Positions 1 through 12,509 of a stretch of DNA of 64,000 nt are shown in pieces. Source of the DNA: Hortaea werneckii (taxonomy: Eukaryota > Ascomycota > Dothideomycetes > Mycosphaerellales > Teratosphaeriaceae); NCBI GenBank assembly GCA_037044905.1, contig JBAOKB010000037.1, positions 1 through 64,000 of the forward strand, in the 5' to 3' direction. The translations under genes were made by a program, and so were the position numbers. The notes beneath the pieces were generated by a model, which was given only the letters and a program-made list of their open reading frames with translations, had not been told where the DNA came from and searched no databases. How positions within the stretch are numbered: position 1 is the first letter of the stretch; each line of letters starts with the position of its first letter.

Positions 1-4
1 AAGG

Positions 5-3000
5 TTAAACGTAACTTGGTTTGTTCCCTGAACAGCACCCCCTCGCCCTCCTTCCCGTTCTTGTTAACCCTCTACATACATTACACACTTTCTCTCCGTT
101 CTCGCATCCGATCCTGTCCGCCCTCCCATCCATCTCCCTGTCTAACACAACCCTCCTACACTTCTCCCCTTCCAGATATTCGTACATCCCCCTTTCCATT
201 ACGAATCCCTTCTCCAAGATTTTCCGCCCCCCTACTGTGTTGTAGCCTCTCATTAAGATCGCCTCGCTTGCCTCTCCATCTCTTCCTGCCCTTCCACTTT
301 CCTGTGCGTAATCCCTCACTAATTCCTTTACTCCCACGTGTACCACCACCCTAATGTGTGGTGCATCCACCCCCATTCCCATCGCTGTCGTCGCCGCGAA
401 CACTCTGTGCGTCCCCTTGACCAGCTGTTCTAGAATCTTCCTTTTCATTTCTTCGTCTCCGACCCTCCTATAGTACACTGGACACCTTAGCACTTCTCTA
501 ATCTTCTTGCACTGCTCTACCCTCCGGCAGTACACTATGATCTGTCCCTCCTCGTGTTCTTCTAGTTTCTTTCTTACTAACTCCGCTACCCTCTCCTCTT
601 CTTCTCGCCGGTCGTACTCGACCACCTAGTAAGCGATGTTCCTCCTCGTCGTCGAGTCTCTTATCATCCGTACCGTCCTCTTCTCTAAGCCCATCGCTTC
701 GAGCCAGCTCGACTCTTCCTTCGGTGGCAACGTTGCCGTAAGATACACCATCTGGCATCCCTTCCTAGCGAACTCCGCTAGCTCGAGCACTTTCGGCCTC
801 TATGTCTCTGTCGAGTCTAGAACGATGTGGCTCTCGTCGACTACTATCCTGTCTAGCTCTCCGGTAGCTAGCTTGTCGTTAATGAACCTGTTAAACGCCT
901 TCGTTACTGCGCTCTCGGGTGTTACTAGCACGATCCTCGCGTGCCTAGCGCTCTAGTCGGGCCATCTCCCGGCGTTGAGTCCGATCTCCTTGCATCTCCT
1001 CTCTAGATCGCTCCTTAGCGATATCAACGGCACCACTACCACCGTCACCCCTCCGACTAAGCAGAATGCCGGTAGCATGAACATTAGACTCTTGCCTCCT
1101 CCGGTCCTTATGACCATTACTACCTTCGGCTCGCCCGATACGATTGCCTTTAGCCCTTCCAGTTGTGAGCCTCTAAATGAAGCGTTCGGCCCCAGCATTT
1201 CCCTTAGACTCACGTTTAAGTCTGCCCTCCTTAACTTCGCCCACCTCTCTTCTTCTACCATCTTCCTATATTTCTCCAGATCGATCGTCGGCTTTCCATT
1301 ACCTGTCGCAGTAGACGGCCACCTAATGAAGTGGTGCCATGACACGCTCACCTTTCTAAACGATGCCTGCTCGGACTGCGTGCTGAACGGGTTCTCTGTC
1401 GTCAAGATCCCGTAGATTAACTCTTCCATCCTTTTACTGTGTCCGGATTGCATCTGCCTATCTTCTGTTGTTACTCCTTCGTACAACCGATCGAGCTGTT
1501 TTGTTACTTCTTCCTCTGGGCAGTGTACCCTTTGGATGGCTAGGTATAGCTGCCTCTATGTCGACGGCGTTACAAAGAATCCGGCCTGGCATTTTGATAG
1601 CTCCCTCTTCATCACCCTCTTTAGCCTCTCTATGTTCCAGAAGCCGTCTATGCTAAGTGCCTGCAGCTTGCCCTCTTTCGCTTTTCCTCTATTCCTCGGC
1701 CTGCTTCGCGCCTCCCTCCCACTAACCATCCGATCTCCTGCCGTTCCTTCGTCATTACCTCCATCCGCCTCGCTTTTACTACTCGGGCTTGTGCTCGATT
1801 CGCTCTCGCTTCCTGAACTGCCCTCTTCCCCGTCGCTTTCCCTTCCTCCTTCTTCGCTCCCACTCTCCTCCTCCTCCCTAACTCCGTCGACCTCGCCTTC
1901 CCATTTCTTTTCCGGCTCCGGCTCCCACAGATATTTGCTGAAGTCGAACTCGCCCCTAACTTCCTACCTAAGCATGTGCACGAACGGTTCCACTAGCCAC
2001 AAATGGTACACCAACAGCTTTCCCACCTCTTGCGGCAGATACCTGTGGATTATCTTCGCTTCGCCGCTCTTGCTGTAGCCTTTGTGGTAGCCCGTCACTA
2101 GCTCGACCATGCCATTGTTAACAAAAACACCCCTCTGCGCTCGCGCACTCTCTCCGTTCTCGGTCCTAATGCTAACAACTTCCGTCCCTCTGGCTGGAGC
2201 TCCCCCTGCCATATAACACAACACTATTAGCTCCTCCTTGAACAGAGTCACCTCCCGGAAGTACTGCTCCACCTTGGTCGTGTTCCACTTTAGCTCACTC
2301 CTGTCCCTCACTTTACTTATGTCGATATTTTGTAGAAAGTACTTGGTTATTCGGTCCTCTCTTATGGCCCGGCTCCACAACCACTTCCTGCTCTCCACGT
2401 CTTTCCCGTCCGGCCTCCTAACTCTGCCCAAGACTTCATCGTTTCTCTCATCGTCCAAGAAGCTCTAACCCTCGGTGAGATCGCTTAGGTTGTCGAACAG
2501 TCTGTCTAGATGCAAGATCGGCAGTTCCTCCTCTTGCTGTAAGAACATTAACCGCTTCGTGAGCCTCCCTAGACACCTTTCCCACAGCGAGTGTAGTGCA
2601 TCTCTGAGATCTCCCATGCTAAAGCTGATCTTGTCGATGGCGACCTGTTGGCATCTGTTCATCCAAGTAACCCGTGCCCCGGCTTTCTCCGTGAACCTGA
2701 TCCTCATTCCAAAAGTCTTCATGTGCAAGACCCTGTCCATCGGGCTCGCTAGTCCCCCGTATTCCTAAAGACACAACAGCCTGGGCACCATATCGTGCAC
2801 CCCTTCTACAATGCTAACCGCTTCTTTTCTCGCCTTACTCTTACCTATCCCGGCTCCGATTAGCCGGTCGATGTCGTCTTGCCTCTGCTTGTAAGCCATG
2901 AACACTACTAGAGCCTTACAGACCGTGACGATGGCCGCCAGCTTCGGCGTGAAGTTAAACACGCTTACCCATCCTGCGTCTTCGGTGTCTAAGCCGAGAA

Positions 3001-4240
3001 CTGCTAATGCGGACAGAAAGCCGCTTTGGAACTCGTCGTCTAGCAGCTCCTGGTCGAGCATGCTGGCCTAGAAAAGAACGATGGACCATTGTAACTCGTC
3101 TTCGCAGACCTTTCTAGCTCCCTTGTCTAGAGCGGCGGTCTCTCGTCTAGCGAGACTTTGCATTGCTCCTAGCCTCCTCGCTTGCCCATCCGTTAACGTG
3201 TAGTCTGGCTTGTTCTCCCATGTCTGACTCCTCCAAAGATATCTCAGCATTAATACCCAGACCCTAGAGTATTTCTTCTTCGTACTAGCCTCGTGTTTGC
3301 TGTAGAATAGAGTCTCGTTGTTCGCGGCCCCGGTTTCCTTCCTGTTCACGTAGTAAAGAGCGGACCTTGGGATCGTCCGCGGACTGCTAACGTCCATGGC
3401 CTTCTTGATCACCCTGCCGGTCGCTCTGCAAGCTCTCTCGATCGCCTCCTCTTCTTCATCCACGCTCTCTATCCCCCGCTCGTCCGCCTCAAGCTTTGGC
3501 GCCGCACTTAGACTAGCCCGTAGCTCTTCTTTCTCAAACCCAGCCAGATGGTGAGCCCAGCTGGTGTGTTCCAGCCATGGATCCATTTCAGACCTAACAT
3601 TGCTAACGTTCACCTTCCTATGATGGTGCGCCTCCCGCAGCTTCCTCTTAAGTCCATCGGCTACCTCATCTGTCAACTTCTGCGCCCTGTCCTCGGGCTC
3701 GCAGCCATGACCGCCTCCTAGCATCCGTGGCGCTAGCGGTAGCACTTTAAAGAGCTTAGTCCACTGCGCATACTTAAAGAATCTCTAACAGCAGTGACCT
3801 TCCGTGAACGGCTGGTTTGCGGCGGGTCGACTCCTTAAACTCCCTCGACCTCCTCTGCTTTTGGCGCTGTTCCAGCCGTGTTCCTTTCTACAGTGCGCCT
3901 CGATCCCCTTTTTACTCTCCCTTAGCAACCCGCACGCTTTGCACTGTAAGCATTGCTCGATGACCGGGCCGAGCTCCTGGATCGCTTCCTATTCGGCGGC
4001 GGGGTACACGACGTCTTCTAACCTATAAGCGACGTGGTCGAGTTTTTCCACTTGTTCGATTATTCCTTTCCTAGTGCTCACTGTTAGCGTCTGGTGACTT
4101 TGGCTAAGATGCGCCTTAATTTGGTCTGGAACCACTGCAAACTTGCAATCTCTACAAACGATGATTTGAAAATTCTAGAAGTGTACGAACAGACTCTCAA
4201 AAGCGTCCATGGTGTATTAGCTGTCGAGCAACGTGTCTGT
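5..4240 (-). pseudogene. Telomere-linked RecQ-type helicase gene, interrupted only by TAG stops
   Basis: Reading leftward in one uninterrupted frame gives, in order: two Cys/His finger-like segments (about 4180-3850, VCRDCKFAV and QCKACGLL, each followed by a paired-His stretch as in DUF3505 proteins); a helical middle; a segment with PARGTE and IHRYLP (2460-1970) resembling the tyrosine-recombinase-like part of such proteins; an acidic Ser/Glu linker; and a RecQ core with TGGGKS (Walker A), DESH, LTATLPP, QESGRAGRDG and a terminal CNVC. The frame ends at TAA 5-7. In-frame stops lie at 4175, 3989, 3785, 3068, 2765, 2465, 1964, 1556, 953, 800 and 626, and every one is TAG. C-to-T change in CpA turns CAG and TGG into TAG, and many Leu codons are CTA, so RIP is the simplest cause. 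The family is typical of subtelomeres. The 5' end is not clear; a further TAG at 4241 may be in the leader. Confidence 0.8.
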
Positions 4241-4790
4241 CCTAATGTTTCGGTCGGCGGCCTCGCCTGGGCTTAGCTGCACCGCCCCCTGTCACAGAAT
4301 TTTCGCGATCCCTGTCGCGATGGCGCGGTCACACATGATAGGGTTGAACGTTAGCTACATGCTACAAGAGTCGGTGGTCTTGCTGGGTGCTTTTCTGCAC
4401 CTTTGTTGGTGTATTTCTATCTACCCTACCTCTTCGCGAGCGTCCAGCCTGCGCTTCCGGCGGTCCCTTAATTCCAGCCGAACCGCCGTTACGCCCGCCG
4501 ACCCTAACCCTAAGCCTTTGCGAGCGGAACTTCACACAGAATGTCGGGATTTTCGAACCGCGATAACAATTCACCACGCGGGTCTCCCGCTCCGATGTTG
4601 AAAACTCACGAGTAAAGTGCCTACGGATTGGAAACTCACCGAGTTTGAAACGATTCCGACCGGTACTTTTCATTCCTTCTGCCCCCGGTTTTTCATGGAA
4701 TCTGCCCCCTCCGGCGAATTCGGTGGCCCGTGCCCCCCACGCATTATCATGGAATCCGCCCCGGATTCTTTGAAGGATTGAGGGTAGGGA
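4241..4790. other. Leader/flank of the helicase element with telomere-like and short direct repeats
   Basis: No coding frame is convincing. The stretch holds a two-unit CCCTAA repeat at 4502-4513 and a degenerate direct repeat around ATGGAATCYGCCCC at 4695-4708 and 4750-4763. Base composition is ordinary up to about 4780, where RIP-type TA-rich sequence begins. Confidence 0.5.
4502..4513 (+). repeat. Interstitial telomere-type repeat (CCCTAA)2
   Basis: Two perfect CCCTAA units sit upstream of the helicase gene. On this strand CCCTAA points to a chromosome end on the left, which agrees with the subtelomeric habit of this helicase family. A second identical pair lies at 17,106-17,117, on the other side of the transposon block. 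Confidence 0.55.
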
Positions 4791-6091
4791 ACATTGCCTA
4801 ATAGAGGCAAAACTACCGCGATTTTGTATTAGAAAACTTAGCTCGGCTCGAGTAGCTACTAACCTATAAGAGATATAGGAGATAGTATCGCGAAGTATTA
4901 ACCGGACCTTTCGAAAGTTAGCTAACCCGGATAGGCTAAACGATGCCCTAGTAGACGCGTGCTAACGAAACTACTTACTAGTACTAGAAGAAGCGACCTA
5001 GACTATAAGGGATAGCTCGCGAGAGACTAGGGCTAAGGTGTTATACTATCGGCTACGACAGCAACTCTTTGCCTTAGACGAGGACAATAGCCCGCTATTT
5101 AGTAGATCCGCTAGAGTAACCGCTCTTTAAGAAGTAGCGGTAGTACTTAGCGAGCGGTATATAGCGCAAGGGGAACGTAAGCTATAGGTAGATAACTAAC
5201 GCGGGATAGAGGACGACGTAAGATAGTCCTAAATAGCCGACGACATACGGGACATAATTGCAAGCTAGGATAGTTCGAAGACATATAGAGGCGATAGGGT
5301 CTATATACGAGCATTAAAGGTCCTCTAGGATACGACGCTAGTAGAATATATAGTAATATTATACGAGACCTATATTACTAAAGGGCGAATACTACAAGCG
5401 TAGAACTAGACCGAGATCTAACTTATTATAAAGGATAAGACGAAAGCAAAGATAGTCGGAAACGTATAACCGATTACCCTAATTACTATATTTAGGAAGA
5501 TCTTCGAAGGGCTACTACTATAGCATATTAGTAGGCTAGAATGCCTCGGACTCTACCCGGCCTAGGTAGGGTTCCGAAGCGGGTACTCTACCTTAACGTT
5601 AGTAGCGATAGTCTATATCGTACTAGAATAGTACTAGTATAGAGGGGTACTATTTCTAGACTTCTAGGCGGTATTCGATACTATAGACTAGGGTCTTATG
5701 CGAGACGTACTAATTAAGCGGGGATGCCTACTATAGTACGTAGTACTACTATAGAGCCTTAAGGATAGGCTAGTATCGAGGGTAATAGCAAACGGAGGAG
5801 CCTCGACCTAGATACCCTATAGGCGAGGAGTACTATAAGGTTCTCTACTATCGCTACTACTCTAGAATGTAGTAGCGGATAAGCTAATTAGGGACCTAAA
5901 TAAGGGTATAGACGGCTTACTATAGGCGGTGTTCTATATAGACAACGGGGCGTTAATATACTAGGAGGAGGCGGAGATCGAACCTATGCTATAGCTAGTC
6001 GGATAGTAGTACGAGCGGAATAGTATAGCGGTAAACGTAGCGAAATGTATACATATTATACTACGACTAAATCTAGAGTAGGTATATTAGG
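4790..6091 (+). mobile_element. RIP-degraded non-LTR retrotransposon (LINE) fragment, reverse transcriptase part
   Basis: The plus strand, read through many TAG/TAA stops, gives reverse-transcriptase blocks in the LINE order: PITLITIFRKIFEGLL, VGFRSGYSTL, FLDF.AVFDTID, RRGVL.GSLLS and FYIDNGALIY (about 5460-5960), where the last corresponds to the catalytic Y-x-D-D box with the second Asp changed. CpA is nearly absent and TpA is extreme, the RIP signature. The fragment is cut at 6092 by the LTR element. The 5' part of the element is not recognised. The LINE class is assigned from motif spacing only. Confidence 0.55.
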
Positions 6092-6493
6092 TGTTGCGAC
6101 CCTACGAAGTAGTATTACGGGTTTAGAGCTCTTTAGAACAGATGTGTTAAGACAACTAGGTTATAGGATAACTAATTGTAACAAGGCTATTGGTTCTCTA
6201 CCTAATAGTTAGATTGCAACATAAGTTAAACACACAAACTCCTAACGAGAAACGTGTCTAGTTATATATATAAGAGATTCGTGTCTTTATGCACTTAATC
6301 GCTTGGTCGCTTAGCGATTAGTCGCTTAATAATCGCCTAGTCGCTCGTTAACTAGTCGCTTGCTTGCATATATATAGTCGGTCGCCTACTAAGGTAGCGC
6401 TTACCTACATGCACGTTACGTAACTCCTTTCCTCCCTAGCCCTTACTAGCTAATCGCTTTAGGTCTAACTATCTCGTAACTATATTCGTAATA
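6092..6493 (-). repeat. 3' LTR of the minus-strand gypsy element
   Basis: It begins TGTTGCGA and ends TCGTAATA, which is TCGCAACA after RIP, so the ends are inverted repeats. It matches the other LTR closely for about 210 bases from the TGTTGCGA end. It then differs: this copy has GTCGCTT-rich sequence where the other has GCTCTG-rich sequence. Confidence 0.75.
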
Positions 6494-6602
6494 CTATCCC
6501 CCTTCTAGCCTAGCTTCGTCCCTAAAGCTTATAATGTCGCTATCCCCGCGTGCTTTGTGTCGGTTTATAGTACTTCCTCCCTTTCTACGATGTCTTCTTT
6601 AA

Positions 6603-7103
6603 CTAGAGATTTCTTCTTCTAAGAAAAGACGTTCGCGCCTTGCCGCTAAAATCGAAAGGAATAGTCGTCCGGTTTTCTTCCCTTGTAAACGTTATTCTTC
6701 GTATAACTATCTTTGCATTATTATGTCTAACTTAACTAACCTTCGGTACTCTAAGTACGTACGTTAGGGCAAGAAATGTGTAAACATGTCTTAGGAATCC
6801 CTAGACAAGACTCGTAAAGAGTACTAACGAAAAGTAGATAAGGATAAAGAGTTGTTAGCTACCGTAATAGCTCGGTTAATGCGAAACAAGAAGATCCTTC
6901 GTTAAGCTAAGGGTCGTGTAGCTTAGAAAGCTAAATATCTTACGTCGGAGATAGAGGCTAATAGTACTTTCGAGAATAATAGGAATTGTCCTATAGCAGC
7001 TGCTACCGTAGGTCTTACTCCTTTAATAATAGAGACTCTTAGAAACATTAATTAGTCTATCGACTTTTCTAGTAGTACTAGCGTAGCAACTTTAGGCAGT
7101 TAA
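6603..7103 (+). pseudogene. Antisense Cys-cluster/coiled-coil ORF inside the first gypsy element
   Basis: On the strand opposite to gag-pol, between the end of pol and the 3' LTR, one frame gives a basic start, then FFPCKRY, YLCIIM, LRYSKYVR and GKKC, then a charged helical stretch (KTRKEY, VDKDKELLATVIARLMRNKK). Tyr at expected Cys positions is what RIP makes of TGC, giving an original pattern near CxxC...C...RCxxC...C. The only stops before the TAA after position 7085 are TAG codons. The pattern resembles unnamed proteins seen repeatedly in fungal genomes. It converges on, and slightly overlaps, the chromodomain end of pol. Its function is unknown; a nucleic-acid or protein-binding accessory product is a guess. 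Confidence 0.6.
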
Positions 7104-10100
7104 GATTAGTAAGTAGTTCCTATGTGTTTTCGTCGCTAGAATATCCTTTCTATTTAATAAGGTATCGCTAACTCTTCTCGTCGTAGTCTATAATTTTTTC
7201 GACTTTATATTCGTCGTCCTCTTGTTCCTAGTAATAGAACGTCGTTTGTAGTACGACGTCGGGGTGTGCGGGTTCTAACAAGGATATATAGAATACTAGA
7301 TGGATCCTAGTATCTAGTAGAAGTTCGAGTCGGTAGTTAACTACGCCTCTTTGTTCGGCAATTAAAAATAGTCCGACCTTAACGTAATCTAGTTTCTTCG
7401 TCTTCCGTTTTGTCTTTAGGTTCTTTATTAGAAGATATACCTTATCCCCCCTCTTAAGCTAAGGTGCCGTTTTTGATTCTTTAAATCGCTGCTATTAGAT
7501 TCGCTATTACGAATGTCGGATTGCATTTCGGGTAGTTGCGTGCGCCTTTTGCAATTCTCCTACTATAACTATAGCTCTATTAGCTTTTACTAATGTCCTA
7601 GGTTCTATAAACAAGTTGGGTGTTTTTCTATAATTAAGGAAAAATAGCGTCTCTTTTGTTGTTTCTAAAGCATTATTGTTTAATACTAGCTATGCTATTA
7701 GTAGTAGCGAAACCTAATTGTTTTGTGTATAGTTAACGTAGTGCCGTAAGTATGCTTCGAGTAACTAGTTTGTTCTTTTAGTTTAACTATCTATCTCTAG
7801 GTAGAACGCTATAGATAGTTTGTGTTCAATTCCAATTTGTCCTAAGAGTAATTTCTAGAAATTTAACGTAAATAGCTTATCTCTATCGGTAATAAAGCTT
7901 TCCGGAATTCCATAATGTCTAATTAGCCTGTCTAGTACGAGGTATGCGAGTTCTATAGCTATTATTAATTCTTTGCACGGTATAAAGTGTGCATACTTAG
8001 TTAAGGTGTCTACTATAACAAGTATTAAATTATAAACAACCTCCGTAGCTAGGTCTATAGATGTCGGTAGTTTAGTAATAAAGTCTATTGTAACCTCTCT
8101 CTATAGTATATCCGAAGGTTCTCGGAATTAGAGGTTACTATACTTCGCATGTCGCGATGCTTTATTCTTTTAGCAACTGTCGCATTGTCTAATATAATTA
8201 GTAACTTTCTTTCGCATCTATAGAAAAGCAAAGTTCCGTCTAATTAAATCGATTGTTCTCGTAATCCCTAGGTATCCCGTAGTTCGGCTATTATAGTAGT
8301 CTTTAATATATTCGTGCTCCTTTTCTAGTAGAACTTAGTACTTCCTATGTTCGATAGGGAACTCTTCTTGTTTATCTCGTAGAACTTAGAGTATGTTATT
8401 AAACTCCTATATATTTGTAGTAAGGCTTCTATCTTTGTTAACCTTAAGTAACGTCTTCGAATTTTGGTCTTTGCCTTCTATATAGTCGCTTCTTCTACTT
8501 AGCGCATCTACGCGCCTATTGTCTCTGCCTAGTATATACTAGATATCGAACTTGTATTGTCCGAGTAGCTCTAACTATCTATACTATCAACGCGATAGAT
8601 CCTTAGTAGTTATAAAGTATTAAAGGTTCTTGTAGTTAGTATATATCGTTAGTCCTATAGCTCCTTCGTAGTAAACTCTCTAGTATCGCAATACTATAAC
8701 AATCGCTAACAGTTCTTTGTTATAAATCTTATAGTTCTGTTCCGCTAGCGTTATCTTTCTTAAGTAGTACGCTACTAGGTGTCTTTTGCTATTATGCTCC
8801 TAAGTAAGGTAAGCACCTATCGCTAAATCGGATGCGTTAGTTTCGACTTGTACTAGTTTCTTTGTGTCGAATAGCATAAGTGTTAGTAACTATATACATG
8901 CTTGCTTAAGCTGTTAGAATGTCTGTTCTTGCTTCTATATCTATACGAACTTAGTGTCTTTCTTTGTAAGACTTATAAGTAGGATTGCAAGCTTAGAGTA
9001 TCCTTCGACAAACTTTCTATTATAGTTTGCGAGTCCTAAGAAAGCTAAGATATCCTTAACTATTTTCGGTATTAGCTATTCCTCGATAGATTGTACTTTC
9101 TTTAGGTCTATCTTAATTCTAGTAGTATTAATAATAAATCCTAGGAACTCGATTTCCTTTTTATAGAATTTACATTTCTTGGGTGCGGTCTTAAAGTCTA
9201 CTATACTAAGCCGTTCTAGCACTGCTTGTACGTCTTTAGTGTATTATTCTTGGCTTCCTTAGGTAAAGATTAGGATATCGTCGACGTATACTATAATAGT
9301 AATATCGAGCAAGTCTCTTAGTACATCGTTAACGAGCTACTAACACGTCGCTAGGGCATTTGTAAGTCCTATTAGCATAACTCGGAATTAATAGAGTCTA
9401 TAGCGTGTCCTAAAAGCTGTCTTCTATTCTTCTCCCTTAGCTATCCGTATTGCGTAGAATGCGTCTCGTAGATCGATCTTTGAATACTAGTTTACTCCGG
9501 TAAGTCGATCTTATATTTCTTCGATATTAGGTAGTAGATATCGGTTCTTAACCGTAACTTTATTAAGTCGTCGATAGTCGATTACTATTTGTAGTTTGCC
9601 TCCTTTCTTTAGAACGAACATTGCTAGTAAAGCGGCTAGCGATTAAGATTTCTCTATCTATCCCTTATCGCTCTTTTCTTTTAGCTATCGTCGTTACTCT
9701 TCGAGCTCTTTTTCGGATAACCTATATAGTAGCCCCCATAGTAGATCTTTACTAGGCTAAAGTTGTATTCGGTAATCCTATAGTTAATGTCTAGGTAAGG
9801 CGGCTAATCCTTCCTCTTCCTAAAAGAGCGGTTTCTATTTCTTAAACTCTTTAGGGATCTCTAGAGGTGCGTTAGTTCTCCCTTTATCTCTTACCTTATA
9901 ACCTAGCTAGGCTAGCCTAGTGTCTATAGAGACTATCTCCTTGCCGTTTCTGTCGGAGTATGTTATCGGTTGACGTTCTAATTTATAGAACTGTCTTTCC
10001 TTATCTACTATCGCACGCTGTCGATGCATAGGGTAGATGTCGGTAACGTAACCGCATCGCTCGAACTTAAGTACTCTTTTCCTCTAATCTATTAGAGGGT

Positions 10101-12470
10101 TGTGCTTCTCTAACTAAGGTGTCCCTATTACGATGTCGTAACTAGCTATGTTAACGATATCTAGGCTAATAGTCTCGTAGTGCCGTTGGATAGCTAGGAC
10201 TAGCGGCATTGTTTCGCTATCTACTTCGGATAAGGATAATCCATCTACGACTATTAATTCGTATCCGCCATCTTTCTTTCTTCGGGTAGCGATCCCGTTT
10301 CGTTAGACAAAGCTAGTCGATATAAAATTTCCGCTAGCTCCGGAATCGATTATAGCTTGTGTTGCGTGTCTATTAACAATGCATTTAGTACGGAATACCG
10401 GTGCTACTAATGCTATAGGAGCTTCGATAATGTTTACTTCCTAGCGACTGCTCCTATCGGTAGGGATCCTTCGTTTTTTAAATAGTATCCTAGTAAGTTA
10501 GCGTCCTCGAGATAGATCTCCTAATTAAGGGGTCCATGTCGTAGGCCTAGGATAACTTTTCCTTGTGTTACCGATACTTTAACCTGTCCTTTAACGGTGG
10601 CTTTAACATGCCCTAGTATTATGTTTCTCTATATTAGTAATTGTACTAGTTGCCCTATAGGTCTCATTTCCTATTGGCTTGCTAACTTAGTTAATTTGTT
10701 TCTTATTGCCTCTAACGATATAAGGTCTTCCTAATATACTTCCTAGATTCGATGTAGTTCGTGAAACCGTCCTTTAATTATTTAGATTCGTTCCCTAAAT
10801 CTCCTAGGAACATGAATTCTATTAGGTATAACGTAACTTCCGTCGGGTTAGAAGGTACTTCCAATTAGTAGTCGTTCCTATACATATGCTGCGGCATCGT
10901 AATCGACATTAACAAGTCGGTAATTCTAGAACATTGCTCTAATTCGGTTAAGCATGTTGTTAAACTCGATTAGATAAAGTCGTCGTTTCCCTTAGATCTT
11001 AGGGAATACGGTTTCGAGTTAGTATATAATAAAGATTATTATTCTTTTAATGGGTTTAGATCCTTAAATAGTAAATGTTGACACTTTAAGGTCGTCTAGC
11101 TCTTTATTATCTGCGTATTCCTCTTCTAACGAACTATCGTTTTGCGCTGCAACTATTTATATAATCATTTGCAGTTGTTCTAGGTTTGGTCCCGTAAGTT
11201 CTGTTTTAGTATCGTTGTTTCGTAGAGATTCTTCTTCCTCTAGCAGTTCCTCTTCCTGCCCTAGGGGTATATTTTCTTGCAGAGTTACGTCCTCCCAATT
11301 AAATAGTAGTAGAGACCTTCCTCTCTAGGAATTTCCTAAGTCTCTCATCTGCTATAGCGGCTGCCTACGCGTTATTATGTTAATTTCTATCCTAGCCCTA
11401 CGTGGCTTCTTGGGATAGTAACTACTCGCTTGCTTGTCTAATTCGTAGGTCTTACAATAGTCGTTATAGCAACCCGTCTAATGCATAGCCTTATGGTTTA
11501 GTTCCGTTTTCGGTTCCTTAACAAGTTTCGATACGTCGTAAGCGCCTCGTCTATCGTTTAATTCGTCGATGGGTTCCTTTACTAGCATTATGTTAAGCTA
11601 CTCCTACGGTCGCACCTTTCGTCCGCGGCAGTCTCGTGCGTAATGCCCTATCTTGTAGCAATTGTAGTACTCCGGTCCTTCTCGTTTCTTTCCTCTGTTG
11701 CCGTTCCCTTAGAACTTCCCTTTACCCTTAGCTCCGCGCATGCCTTTTCCCTTTAGCTTGCGTTGGATAATGTCTAGTTCTATAGCATTAGGATCGCGAC
11801 GAGATCCTCTAGTCTAGCTAGTTAGATTATAGCTAGATCGTCCGCGATACTACCCATTGTAGCGTTTTTCTTGTTAGCGTTCGTATAGCTTATTATCGAC
11901 TTCGATAGCTGCTTGGATCATTCGTTCTAGTATGTCCTATGCTGCACCACTACGCATAAGTTTATCCTTAACGTTGTCTTTTAAACCTCGGTAATACATC
12001 GTAGTTAAGGCTTAATCGTTCTACCTAGTTTTTCCCGAGTATTCTCTAAACTTAGCGGTGTACTAGGAAGCAGACGTCTTCTGCGTAAGATGTTAGATAA
12101 CTCTAATGGCAACTTGTTAGTTATTGCTTAACCCGTAGATGTTGCGGATAGCTTAGACAAAGTTACTCTAGTTACTAAAGATCCTATCGGCATTATATTT
12201 ATCGACTAAGAGTTCCTATAGACGAGGTCGAATCTATTGTTAAGGCTAACCTCTTAGGTAAGATAACGCGATAATAGTCTTTCTAGAGTCCTAGGTAATT
12301 CCTTCTATCTTAAAGAATATTATAAGCTAGTTAAGCTAGTCGTCGAGCTTAGAGCGTTCCCTATAAAAGAAATCTAGTTTGGCGACCTTAACATTGTCGT
12401 TAGACCTAGTAGGCGTCGTGCTAGTTAGTCGTAGTTGCACGCTAGAATCGCGTTAATTGTTTGGAGCCAT
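7075..12470 (-). pseudogene. gag-pol of the first gypsy element (RIP-inactivated)
   Basis: The Gag start codon at 12470 lies 40 bases inside the upstream LTR. The knuckle near 11,650 reads Y-x2-C-x4-H-x4-C, and the first Tyr is a RIP product of Cys. Protease, RT, RNase H, integrase and a C-terminal chromodomain (EYKVEKIIDY, RYLIK.KGY.SDENT) follow in the order of chromoviruses, whose chromodomains steer integration to heterochromatin. Frames are broken throughout by TAG and TAA. Confidence 0.75.
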
Positions 12471-12509
12471 TGTTGTCTAAGGTACAAAGTTCCTTAAGGG
12501 TGTTTAAAG

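Noticed and set aside
16..354. Plus-strand frames of 112 and 74 codons at the left end
   Set aside because: They are antisense shadows of the RecQ domain on the minus strand, Ser/Pro-rich as expected from the complement of charged codons.
498..758. Minus-strand 86-codon frame
   Set aside because: It is in a different frame from the helicase and overlaps its conserved LTATLPP segment.
5..4240. Reassigned TAG codon as explanation of the helicase stops
   Set aside because: Other genes in the window end in TAG (septin, EMC1), and neighbouring repeats show the same C-to-T pattern with TAA also created, so RIP is sufficient.
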